Source of the DNA: Locusta migratoria | Taxonomy: Eukaryota; Arthropoda; Insecta; Orthoptera; Acrididae | Length of the DNA: 64,000 bases | Assembly: GCA_026315105.1 (NCBI GenBank) | Contig: CM048745.1 | Coordinates: forward strand, 153,595,323-153,659,322 | Direction: 5' to 3' | Shown here: one piece after another, positions 11,301 through 22,100 of the stretch | Position numbering within the stretch: position 1 is the first letter of the stretch | Layout: every line of letters begins with the position of its first letter | Translations under genes and position numbers: made by a program | The notes under the pieces: model-generated | What the model was told of the DNA's origin: nothing | Database searches by the model: none | The model's input: only the letters and a program-made list of their open reading frames with translations

Positions 11301-13318
11301 TGACGCCAACGCAACAGAATTACAGTCAGATAGAAAAGGAGGCCTTAGCAATCATTTACGGCGTCGCAAAGTTTCATCATTATCTCTATGGCAGAAAATT
11401 CTATTTGTTGACAGACCACAAGCCTCTCACGTCGTTGTTCTCACCCACAAAGCCAATTCCGCCACGTACGGCACAAAAGCTTCAGAGATGGTCCTTGATA
11501 TTGTCAAATTATCAGTATGAGATTTTGTACCGACCTACCACTAAACACGCCAACGCGGACACACTTTCTCGACTTCCGGTTGGCCAGGATGTATCATTTG
11601 ATTCTTCAGAAATGGCATGTTGTCAGATAGATTCCAGAGATGCTTCCGCTGTCGCAGACTTTCCTTTGAACTCTCGTCGGGTTGCACAGGAAACAGCTGC
11701 GGATGCAGACCTAAGTGTGGTAGCACGTTTTGTTCGCTTTGGTTGGCCTGCCAGAGCCAAAGACATTGATCGGCCTCTGGTTCGACGTTATTTTGCACAA
11801 CGTCATGCATTATCTTTAAGTCAGGGTGTACTGTTGTTGCATACCGACAACGACCAAGCAAGAGTGATTGTTCCTCGTTCCCTGCAACGAGAAGTGTTAC
11901 GCCTCCTGCATCAAGGACATTGGGGTATTGTTAGGACAAAGCAACTGGCCAGACGTCATTGTACCTGGGTTGTTATGGACGCTCAGATAGAGAACATGAC
12001 GTCACAGTGTACTGTTTGTGCGGAGCATCAGGCGGCTCCACCGCAACGTTTCTCAGACTGGCCACGCCCCAAGGGACCATGGCAACGTTTACACATTGAC
12101 TTTGCCGGACCTTTCTGGAATACGCGATGGTTAATTGTTGTAGACGCTTTCAGCAAGTTTCCTTTTGTGATTGCCATGAACTCAACGACAGCTTCTAGTA
12201 CAATCAGTGCCTTAACATCAGTGTTTTGCATCGAAGGCTTGCCTGAAACTATCGTCAGTGACAATGGACCTCAGTTTGTTAGTGCGGAATTTTAACAGTT
12301 TTGTCGTGTGAATGGCATTCAGCATATCACCACCGCACCTTTTCACCCTCAGTCCAATGGTGAAGCAGAACGTTTCGTTCGAACATTCAAGTCTCACATG
12401 GAGAAGATGAAAGGTGAGCACTCCAGGCAGCAAGTTCTTCAAATTTTCCTGTCTACGTATCGGTGCATGCCACGTGACGGCCCGTCTCCTGCCGAGCTGC
12501 TACACGGCCGCCGTCACCGCACTCTCCTTCACCTGCTGCAGCCTCCCACGCACCGAGTCGGTTCGTATGGCGCTACGCGTTTTCAGGTTTCTACGCCGGT
12601 GCTGTACAGGGTGTTTGCTGGAAACAAGAAGACATGGTTGCCGGGCACCATTCAACGCGTGCTTGGGCGCCATATGTATGTTGTACGTTCTTCCACAGGG
12701 TCGGAGCTGCGGCGCCACGCAAACCAATTGCGCCTGCACAGACCGCGCGATCCTGTCTCCGGTTTCTTGATTCCAGACCCAGTTCACCGCCAGGGAGCAC
12801 AACCACATCGTTCGTCCCCGGACTACGAGATCCCTATGGACGTCGACGTACATCCGACGCAGTCGTCGCCGCCGCTGTCGCCGCCGCAGATGACAGCGTC
12901 ACCGAGAGGGACTCCGGGACCGTGCGGGCCCCCCCAGCTTGGGCCACGCACCTCAGAAGAAGATGACCTGCTTCCTCTGGGCGGGGGCGGGCGCCCTTCC
13001 CCAGGTTTCGGCGGGTTCCCTGGAGGATCTCAAGGCGGATGCCGGGGCGCGGACGGCGTCTCGATCCCGGCCTCAGCTACGACGCCCGTCCCACCAGTAA
13101 CGCCCCCGCTCAGGCCCTCCTCCCAGTGCCGTCGCCGTGGCCCTCAGCCCTACGCCACGACGGCGCGGCGGTTTGGAGGGGAGGGGTGTGGTGTCGCACA
13201 AGTACAAAGTGCGCGCCACCTACTTTCGCCGCGCGCCGCCATGCACGCACGGCGCGGCGATCTCACGACGACAGCCACGAGCGCCCTCTGCTGGAACGCC
13301 GCTCGTGGCCACCACTGA
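8339..13318 (+). pseudogene. Gypsy gag-pol in one frame with two stops
   Basis: Gag and Pol share a single reading frame. Gag starts at 8339 after a Gln-rich N-terminus. A CCHC knuckle ('CYQCGKSGHVQSVC') lies near 9292 and is preceded by a second Cys/His cluster. The protease DTGS is near 9924, and RT carries 'YLDD' near 10769. RNase H ('AVDASSYGVGAV') is near 11212. The integrase has an HHCC finger ('HQGHWG...CTVC', 11920-12025), 'HIDFAGP' near 12093, 'SDNGPQF' near 12259 and a Glu in 'HPQSNGEAER'. A GPY/F-like tail and a Pro-rich end run into the 3' LTR. TAA stops interrupt the frame at 8864-8866 (in Gag, before the zinc knuckle) and 12293-12295 (in the integrase core). Both look like single-base changes, not programmed stops. 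Confidence 0.93.
13175..13186 (+). other. polypurine tract
   Basis: ggaggggagggg abuts the first TG of the 3' LTR, as expected for the plus-strand primer. It fixes the LTR start. Confidence 0.85.
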
Positions 13319-13635
13319 AGAACACCGGGCACTTCGGACTGAGATAGCAACGAGTTAGGACCTTCGTAATCCGATAGGCACGAGTGAAGACTTTGCTATT
13401 GTACAGGCACTAGGCAGGCCTCTAACAACTATGTATCAACATTCTGCAGTACTATGTAAAAGTTAAGTATTGTTACATTCTGTGCAATATATCTCTTTCT
13501 AATTTACTCGAGTGTTTATAGTTTCTGGCTGCTCCCCTCCGTACCTGCACCAGTGTGTCGGTCTCGTTCCACTCGGCCACCGACACCTACGACGAGGCTG
13601 GGACACAAAAGCGGCGACGAAGTCGGGACACAAAA
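13187..13635 (+). repeat. 3' LTR of Gypsy element
   Basis: Same 449 bp as 7657-8105 at an offset of 5530. The gag-pol frame runs into it and stops at about 13318. It is followed by the target duplication cccct. Confidence 0.95.
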
Positions 13636-14135
13636 CCCCTGGCCACGTCGGCATACCGGGGAATGAACGTGTCGACCAGTTGGCCAAACAGGCCACCACT
13701 GCGCCACCCTTAACCATTGGCGTCACAGAATCGGACCTCAGGTTAGCATTGCACAAGAAGGTGCATGATGCTTGGAGTGCCGAATGGTCTATCATGAGTG
13801 CAACAAACAAGCTTCGAGCAGTGAAGCTATCCACAACTCTGTGGAAGTCTTCACTGCGGCCCATACGTCGAGAGTCAGTTGTCCTCTGCCGCCTCCGTAT
13901 TGGGCATACCTGGCTGACCCATGGCCATCTCCTTCGCCGTGAGGCCCCACCTGTGTGTCGGTGTGGAGCAGCGCTGACTGTCGCCCATCTTCTGATGGAC
14001 TGCCCAGTTTTAGATACCTTGCGGCAGTCTTTTAATCTACCAGACGCCATAACCTTAGTTTTAGGCGACGATGCCTCCATGGCTCATTCTGTTTTAAGTT
14101 TTATTCCCCCAGCTGGTTTTTACAACTCCATCTAG
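13636..14135 (+). pseudogene. LINE RNase H domain, C-terminal part, and tail
   Basis: It starts exactly where the upstream piece stopped: 'PGHVGIPGNERVDQLAKQA' contains the conserved His and last Asp of RNase H. Then comes a C-terminal region with a Cys/His motif 'CRCGAALTVAHLLMDCP', usual at the end of I/R1/Jockey-type ORF2. The upstream open frame runs on from the 3' LTR, but that part is only LTR readthrough. The stop is at the end of 'FYNSI'. Confidence 0.85.
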
Positions 14136-14749
14136 TGGTAGGTGCTATAGCCTGATACTTCAGGTCCCCACCTATCCAGCGATTTTACATCCTTTTAAGA
14201 TCCTTCTGTAAATTACCAAGGGGTTTTTAGTGCGTGCAGTATGGCTGGCTCATCCTGTTTTTTTCTCTGTGATCATCCAGCCATGTTCATCTGCTGTCAA
14301 GTTTTAGGTGAGATCCCGACTTCGTTTTACCTAATGTGTGTCTTCGTTTTGTGTTGTCAGCGACTTGTCCAATGTCAGCTTACCCCATTTGTGAGCTTTC
14401 ATCTTCGGAGCTGTGTTTTACTTTTTACGCTCTTGACAGAAGACTCTTAGCTAGGAACAGGGGACTGATGACCTAGCTGTTTAGTCCCCTCCCCTCAAAA
14501 CCAATAATAACAACAACAAGCAATTTTCTTAGTTTATATTACATGTGCGGAGGATGCCCAAAACTCAACGGAAACGTGTTTGTTTTCTTTTTCCCTGTGA
14601 TTTTCTGGAACTTATAATTCTTATAATGAAATGTGATTAACATTTCAAAAATGTGGCGAAAACGTTGACACCGCCCTGCACTGCATATCATCTTATCACC
14701 ACGGTTTATTTCGCATGCACATTTGTTGGCTTCGCCAACTCAAAAAAAA

Positions 14750-14912
14750 TGTTCAAATGTTTGTAAATCTATCCGACCAAACTGCGTGGTCATCTGTCCG
14801 TAGCTTACAAACTATTTAAACTTAGGTAAACTAACCTAAGGAGAACACAGGGAGGACTCGAACCTCCACGGCGACCAAGCGCGCGCTCCGCAACGAGACA
14901 CTTTAGACCGCT
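14750..14912 (-). repeat. SINE, truncated at head
   Basis: Minus orientation, beginning with tail 'gttcaaatgtttgtaaatct' and ending in box B 'ggactcgaacctcc' and part of box A. It belongs to the 'ccgaccaaactgcgtggtca' variant also seen at 506. Confidence 0.8.
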
Positions 14913-16095
14913 TTTTTCCCCTTTTCTTTTTTTCAGCTTCTGTCTGACCTCAAAGCTCGTGTTCTCGAAAAGTGGGCTGCTTATGCAGTAAGATTCCTCG
15001 TCGTTACCTTTTGACTATCAATTAATTTTTCATTTTTATTTTTGTCTTCTCTAAAACTTCAAAGTCGCCAGTTGCTGTTTTTTTTGTTTTGTTTGTTTGT
15101 TTAAATAAGAATTAAATAATTATTCTCCGTGAGGTCGGTCATGCTACTGTCGATTTGCATCAGGTAAGTAATTTCTTTCGTAAAATCTATTTCTGCTGGC
15201 ACTATATATCAAATAATCCAACCAAGTTTCCCATGGTGCTGTTAATTTCTTCTTGACAATATAACGCAATATATTTTTCCGCACTAAAGAAATTTCTAAT
15301 TTTAAAGGAAAAAAAATTCTTATGATTTGAGAAAAGAACGAGAAATGAAGTCCAGCACTTTCTATTGTGATGAAACGAAATGTCTTTGCCATGACCAATG
15401 CAAAAATATGATACATCTTCTTCTATAATTGAAATTGTTATCCTTGTAATAGTTAAAAAAAATTTATATGTTTTGGTACCTATTTATTTGGATCGATTTC
15501 AACATCAACGGTTTCGTCATTTTTTTTCTTTCCTTCTTCTGCGTCTTCTTTAACCAATTTCCTCCTTCTCGAACAAAATTTTTATCATGTTCCCAAAGTT
15601 GTTTTTTATGTTTGGATATCGCCGTATTTGTAAATATGCTGCTGCCATGTATAAGTAAAATTCTACAGCGCTGCTCGGCTACTCCACCGCGGCTCGCCAG
15701 CTCAAAATAGCTGCCACTGATCAACATAACCTGCAATATGCATGACTGTCAATGTATTCACGATTTCAGATATAAGCTGTGCACTGTCACATTTGGCCAA
15801 AACAGGCAATATCCTTAAATGATTAAGAAGTACTCGATTAACTTTTTTTCAGTTATGCCTAAAATGGGTAAATTCGTACATGTAGTTATTGAACTTAATG
15901 AAGTATAGCAATTTATCTTCTAAATACTCAATGGGGGCATAACTGAAGACTGGGATACCATCCGTCAACTTAGACCCATGACATCATCATGTCGGAAATC
16001 CAGTATATAGGAGATCTAAATACTTATGTATTCTAGGCTAGGTAATAAATAATTCGTAGTTATCTTCGTGAATTACAGAAGTTCGTTTGCTGTGC

Positions 16096-16097
<2 letters not shown>
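14913..16097. other. AT-rich unassigned sequence
   Basis: AT-rich with T and A runs. Open frames up to about 90 codons on both strands overlap each other and contain no domain I recognise. Confidence 0.4.
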
Positions 16098-16184
<87 letters not shown>

Positions 16185-16218
16185 CGCGCGCGCGCGCGCG
16201 CGCGCGCGCGCGCGCGCG
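16098..16218. repeat. (TG)n(CG)n tract
   Basis: About 39 TG units (16098-16176) run directly into 21 CG units (16177-16218), about 120 bp of strictly alternating pyrimidine/purine. Open frames through it are artefacts. Confidence 0.98.
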
Positions 16219-16536
16219 TTAAGTGTTTTGACATACCAAACGTGACAGTTAAACACTGGAAATATCAGACTACTTCGTTTCTTACACAGAAATTCCGTAG
16301 CAGATCGTAATATCCAATTTTTCGTATTTGGTTGTCATTGCAATGCAGTAAAAACATGACAAATTCCATTACTTTATTTATCTTTTATTCATTCAAATAC
16401 TATACGAAAGCTGTCTGCAACAATGGCAGTATTTCGTTGTCGAGTACAGTTTCATGTCAAGTAAACAGATGTCAGAGTTACAGGGTAGGACGTTTATTCG
16501 AATGGAGCATAGTGAATTAAAGTTTTATTTGATGGC
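16219..16536. other. unassigned sequence
   Basis: Nothing recognised, apart from a TTTATT at 16524-16529 that is an AATAAA signal on the minus strand for the zinc-finger frame next to it. Confidence 0.4.
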
Positions 16537-16539
16537 ATT

Positions 16540-16725
16540 TTAAGGATCTGCATGTTGATAATGCCATTTCACATTATGGTCACTTCCTTTTCCATTTCTC
16601 GACACACGAATGTTCTGAGATAAATGAACTTTATAGTGAGTGTAGAGGTCCTGACGCATGTTGAACTCGGAACTGCATTCCTCACACTTTCGGAACGTTT
16701 TGTGCAAATCACTCATGTTCAGCAA
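16540..16725 (-). CDS. possible C2H2 zinc-finger exon
   Basis: A 61-codon frame contains 'CEECSSEFNMRQDLYTHYKV' followed by His. The spacing is exactly C-X2-C-X3-F-X5-L-X2-H-X3-H, the classical C2H2 finger that binds DNA. The stop is followed about 15 bp downstream by AATAAA (complement at 16524-16529), as at a last exon. Two Met codons near the start (the second in 'MSDLHKTF') are possible, or the 5' edge could be a splice acceptor. Only one finger is present and no neighbouring exon was found, so it may be a fragment of a larger gene, part of a transposon, or a pseudogene. Confidence 0.4.
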   Translation of the reverse strand: MLNMSDLHKTFRKCEECSSEFNMRQDLYTHYKVHLSQNIRVSRNGKGSDHNVKWHYQHADP

Positions 16726-16896
16726 AAGACAGCAACAACGAAATAATAAAAAACACCAACAACGAATTAAATAAACAGTAACGAAGTTAAAACGGAGCGC
16801 TCAGTGTGGCGGAAAAGAGCAGAATGAAATAGGAAGATGTCTTGGAACAAATTGACTAGTCACGTGACGTAAATTTCCGACAGCTAAACGTTCGAA

Positions 16897-17105
16897 CAGC
16901 TAAGTGCGTACTGCCGCGACACAGACCCGTGCTATGCTCCGATGTCTAGGCCGTTCCCCGTCGAGTCCTGCCCCCCCCCCCCCCCTCGAGCATGGATGTT
17001 AGTGCTGTCTTCAGTATAAGGTAGTTCATAAGTATTTTGTAAGTTTAGGGTGTGATGAACCCGCAGTTCAGTCCCATAAGCTTAACAAACATTTGAACAT
17101 TTTTG
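16897..17105 (+). repeat. SINE with poly-C expansion
   Basis: The body and tail ('agtttaggg', 'cagttcagtcccataagctt', 'aacaaacatttgaacatttt') and the head 'gctatgctccgatg' match the SINE at 62504. The box B region is replaced by a run of 15 C (16971-16985). Confidence 0.8.
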
Positions 17106-18418
17106 CCGCGCCGCGTGGTGGTCGCTGAAGCGTGCCCAGAGGTTTCGGTGTCAGAGGACTGGTGGCGCTTATAACCATTATAACCTAAAGCTCTGTATAG
17201 GGAAAGTACGGCCAGCCTTCCAGCAGCAGCCATGCTGGGCCTATTCCGCTGCTGCTTACGCACCGACCACTACAACGTTCGATGCGCTTAACAATACTTC
17301 TCAACCGATTTAGAGAAAACTATTCAATGAAAAAATTTAATTTTTTCACGTGTCATAGTGTGATATATTCTCTCGATAATGGTGTGATTTTCTGTTCATT
17401 ATGACCTATAGTTTCCGTGCTACATCAAATTAAATTAACTACTGAGCAAAATTTTGAACAGTTTGCAGAGGAAAAGTAGCATTGCGTAGACTTTGCGTAC
17501 GGTTGATTTTAGCACATACAATGCTGCGGACGAAATGTAGGTAAGGTATCGAAATTTTATTTAAGGTTGAGAGCAGGACGATAACTGTTTTCATTCTCAA
17601 GATACAGGGTGTTATATCCGACGGACAGATGCGGGAACTTCGCGTAGTTCTGTCCATGCGGACCTGGCTGCTCTACGAAATACTTATCGTCAGATTTTAG
17701 GAAAACTGTTTAGTTTGTGGCTCCAGATCTAAAGAGTTAACATATAAATTCAGATTGACCTGTACTGTAGCCAAATATTCCAATAGACCGCGAGCATGTC
17801 GTCATCGGAGCATAGTGTAAATTAAGAAAACAATTGAGATCATGGATAAGACTTTAATGAGTATTTTCTTCCGTATTATGTACTGATATCTTAAATGAAC
17901 TACGAAATATGCAAGGGGATACCCACTACATGACTTTTACCGAAAACAGAAATTAAAAGTGCCTTTACAACGCCAATTACATATGAATGTCGAATACTTG
18001 TCTTCTTTCAATTCTTTGTTTCCTGTAATGATACACATGAAAAAGAACGAGAAAAGCTTGCTTCAGGAAGTGTATATCGATTTCATATCTAAACGTGACT
18101 CTAGTTCACTCACTAATATGTCAAAAATTTGTGTTTTCGGCAACTACCTGCAGATAAAACCAACGACGAGTGAAAAATTTAACCTCACGACATTACGCAG
18201 GAATTTTCTTCACAAATTTATTCAAGTTAAAAATATATAGGTATATGCTGTGTGATCCATTCGTAGTGAATCTTTACTCTATTTATTTAAATTATGAATT
18301 AAAATCATCACAGTGCAGGAACCGAAGTTCGCTTCTGGACTCCTAGTTTTCTCTGACGTCTTTCATCAGGCATACTGTTCACCTTCCTGCATTTCTGATA
18401 TTTAATGAAAGTATTATA
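17106..18418. other. unassigned AT-rich sequence
   Basis: No recognised gene or repeat. A 93-codon plus-strand frame at 17959-18240 has no domain I know. It is too short and too AT-rich to call a gene. Confidence 0.35.
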
Positions 18419-19150
18419 ATGTTTGCCTCTCTTCTTCGCTTCTTAAGATCACCCAAAAGTACAACACTGTCGCATTATTCAAACCCAAACATACGAATAT
18501 TCACAAGACTTCGCACGGCAGCCAAGCAACGTATAGGACCAAGATGGCTGAAAGAACCACGTGACTGGATTTCAGCCAATCACGAGCCGCAGACGGCGGC
18601 AAGCGGCGCGGAAAAGGATGGCCATACTTTCCATATACAGAGCTTTATTATAACCAGTCCCCAGCACAGGGACCCGGGGTTCCTCCAGGAAATGAATGCT
18701 GAGCCCCCTAATACCGTCCTCACACGGGACGTGTTGTCCCAACGTGGCGCAGGCCAGATGTGCTGTCTATCTAGTATGGTCTAGCTACAGCACGCTCTGA
18801 AACGACCGGCTACGTCCCACGGAATACAACGCGCTGCTCACCGTGATTTGCTTTGCGACCGCAGAGCTCCCCAGCGCCCGTTGCGGGCTGGCGCACTGAT
18901 CATTGTGTTTACAAAGAGGGAAGTGCGTAAAATTACACGCTATCTCTGTTAGCGATCGTCGAAAAAGAAAATGAAATGCGTTCTTATACTTGCAAGTGGC
19001 ATGCGATACCCTTACAGAAATTGTATTTTCTTTCTTCTTATGCTTGCATGTGGCATGCAATACTCTTACAGAAATTGTATTTTTTTCTTCAAGAAGCACA
19101 AAGACGGTACATTTATCTGCAAGCGGTTAGGAATAATATTTTTTTTATTA
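18419..19150. repeat. diverged piece of an unclassified dispersed repeat
   Basis: 18980-19130 ('tggcatgcaatactcttaca', 'gaaattgtat', 'acggtacatttat') matches 24485-24570 in the tandem repeat at 23-26 kb. A stretch of about 50 bp including 'ttacagaaattgtatttt' is duplicated head to tail at 18986-19034 and 19040-19082. 'cctaataccgtcctcacacg' near 18707 resembles 'cctaatgccgtcctctcac' near 33114. Confidence 0.5.
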
Positions 19151-22100
19151 TTGAGATTGTCCTCATTACAGAGGTTTCCCTCCAACATACTAATACGCCC
19201 AGAAATGAATACACATAGTACGTAAGGTTTTACACTAATTATTCACTATATTTCTCCACGTGTGTCTATCTTGTGTGTCCTCTTCTTCTGCGCCCAGTCT
19301 ATTCATTGTGAGCTGTACATTTTTGATCCAGGTGGTCACAGGTCGTCCTCTTCTTCTTCTCCCCTCAGGTTGCCACTCCAGTACCAGCTTCGGTATTCTG
19401 CTGTCCTCCATTCTTCGTACATGTCCGTACCACCGTAATTTCTTCCTGTCCATCACCTCATCTATTCTTTCTATTATTCCCATCCTCTTTATTATTTCGG
19501 TGTTTCTTCTTTTTTCTTTCCTGGAAATTCTGGCCGATCTTCTCCAGAAATCCATCTCTACGGCTTTTAGTTTCTTACTGTGCTTCTGGTTTATGGTCCA
19601 GGTTTCCGCTCCGTACAGAACTGCACTCTCAAATATAGATTTATATATGATTTTTTTTGTTCTGTTCATCACGTTTCTGCTCCATAGGACTGAGTTGAGC
19701 ATTCCAATTACCTTTCTTCCGCTGCTAATTCTTTTATTAATCTCTGAGTCGGATTTTCCCTCAGTTTCTAAAATGGACCCCAAATAACAGAAAGTGTTAA
19801 CTTTTTTTATTTTCTTTCCCTCTATGCGTAGTTCATGTGGATCATTCGTCAAGTATTCTGTTTTTTGATAATTAATCTTCAGACCCCAATTTTTGTATGC
19901 TATTGCTAGTTGATTACACATGTAGTTTGCATCTTCCCCGTCTTGTGCTATGACGACTTGATCGTCAGCAAATAATAAATGATGTAGATAAACTCCATCT
20001 CTGATTTCTAGTCCCATACTATTACATTTTTGTGACCATTTTCTCAGACAAATATCTATATAGATTTTGAATAATGTTGGTGACATGGGACAGCCTTGCA
20101 ACAGACCTTTGCTTGTTCTAAATTTCTGTGAAAGTGTATTACCAATTTTCACTTGGCAAATATTATCTTTATACATCTGTTCTATTATTTTAATTAAAGA
20201 AGTATTTATGTTTGCCATATGTAGTGCTCTCCAGAGTAGTTTCCTTGGAACAGTATCATATGCTTTTTCTAGATCTATAAAAATAAGTCCAACATTTTTT
20301 GATTTTTCTCTATGTTTCTCCAAAATCTGTCGTAATGTGAAAATATGGTCTACACATGATCTACCAGCTGTGAAACCGCATTGTTCTTGTTGGGTTCTAA
20401 AATTTTTTTCCAGTTTATTTTTAATTATTTTCCCAAAAATCCTCATTAGTGTGTTTGTAACACAAATTCCTCGATAGTTCGAGCAAATTTTGCGATCACC
20501 TTTCTTAAATATGGTACTAATATAACCCAGTTTCATCTCCTTAGGTACAGAATCTCCATGTATCATTTTATTGAATAACTGCAAAATCAGTTTTACAATT
20601 TTGTCACCACCGTACTTCAGAAACTCCATATTGATATTCCCTGGTCCAGGTGATTTACCATTCTTTCCTGTCCTTAAGACCTGAAGTACTTCACTTTCTG
20701 AAATTTGGATCTCATCATCATGATGTTCATTTTCTTCCACTGTTCCTTCCTCTAGATATTCGTCTCTGTCCTCATTCAATAATTTTTTGAAATATTCTTC
20801 CCACTCCTTTTGTGTTACCAGTTGAAGATTGGATTTGCCTTTTGTATCTTGTCGAAGCGCTTTTAATACTGACCATGCTTCTTTCGCTCTCCCGAAACCC
20901 AGTTTACTATTAACGTTGGCACATGTTCTTTCCCATGCTTCATTCTTTGCTAACCTTATTTTCTTTTCCACTTCATTCTTTTTTTCCTTGTATTTAGATC
21001 TTGTTCCTTCAGATTTATCATTCAACCACTGAACGAATGCATTTCGTTTTTCTTTAACTGATGTTTCTATTTCCTCTGACCACCACTCTGCTGCACGTTT
21101 GGGGTTGTTTTCTTTTATGCCCAGCACCTCTGATGCTACGTTTTTCACTTTAGTTTTTATGTATTCGTATATTTCTTCTGTGCTTCCTTCAAATGACTCA
21201 TCTAGTGTCCTTTCCATTCTGGCCTTAAAGAATGTTCTTATACTTTCGTCTTGTAGGCTGTCAATATTAAAATGTACATTTTGAACTTTCTCACTACAGT
21301 TCATTTTATTTATGTTACTTGTGTCGTTCGTTGCATTCTTCCATGGCCAGAAAGATTTCATTTTTACTAGATAATGGTCTGATCCACATTGGGCTCCTCT
21401 ATAAGATCTGACATCTGCTGCCTTGAAACTACTTGTTTGTCTAATGATAATATAATCTATTATAGAACGAAGTTCCTTAGTGTTCTGTTGCCAAGTATAT
21501 TTATGAATGTCCTTGTGCTTGAAAAATGTGTTGGTAATTTTTAGATCAAATTGTGCACAAATATCAATCAGTCTTTCTCCATTATCATTATATTCTGCCT
21601 CCCCATGTTTTCCTACTATTTTACACGACTCTCTAATTCCTACTCTTCCGTTCATGTCTCCCATGATAATCAGTTCTTTCCTCCTTGGGATTTTTTCAAT
21701 AGTCTCTCTGAGGGTGTCCCAGAATGCATCTTTCTCCTTATCTTTTGTATCGTTCGTGGGTGCATATACTCCAATAATCACAACTTCCCTGGCAAATAAT
21801 GTCATTTCAACAGTAATAATACGTTCATTGATAAATGTCCAATTTGTGATTCTTTTTTTCCATTTTTTCTGTATCATAATGGAGACTCCTGCTTTGGCTC
21901 TTACAGCTTTCGATACACCACTCCAGATATGTACATAATTGTCAAGTTCTTCTTCTCCTTTGCCTTTCCTCTTTGTTTCAGAAAGTACAACAACATCGAT
22001 GTTGAACATGTCAAGTTCTGCAGGTAGTAAATCTATTTTAGTGGAAATACCTTGCACATTCCAGCATCCAAACATCATTTTCCGTTTTTCATCGCCAGTT

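Larger units (their letters stand above)
7657..13635 (+). mobile_element. Ty3/Gypsy LTR retrotransposon, Mag-like
   Basis: A 5.98-kb element with 449-bp direct LTRs, a PBS, a PPT and one gag-pol frame. It is flanked by the 5-bp target duplication cccct (7652-7656 and 13636-13640). The target was the RNase H coding sequence of a LINE. The LTRs start TG and end in 'acacaaaa', not the usual CA. The LTRs look identical, which implies a recent insertion. Confidence 0.95.
7140..14519 (+). mobile_element. RNase H-bearing LINE (I/R1 type), 5'-truncated, split by Gypsy
   Basis: Two pieces, about 7140-7656 and 13636-14519, form one LINE once the LTR element between them is removed. The 3' UTR ends with 'gggactgatgacctagctg' and an 'aataataacaacaacaag' tail. 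The endonuclease and RT are missing, so the copy was already 5'-truncated. The exact 5' end is uncertain. Confidence 0.8.

Noticed and set aside
13512..13635. N-terminus of a 207-residue protein
   Set aside because: The first 41 codons are LTR sequence read in frame with the LINE RNase H remnant.
16038..16310. Arg/Ala and Thr/His repeat proteins
   Set aside because: Translation of the TG/CG microsatellite.
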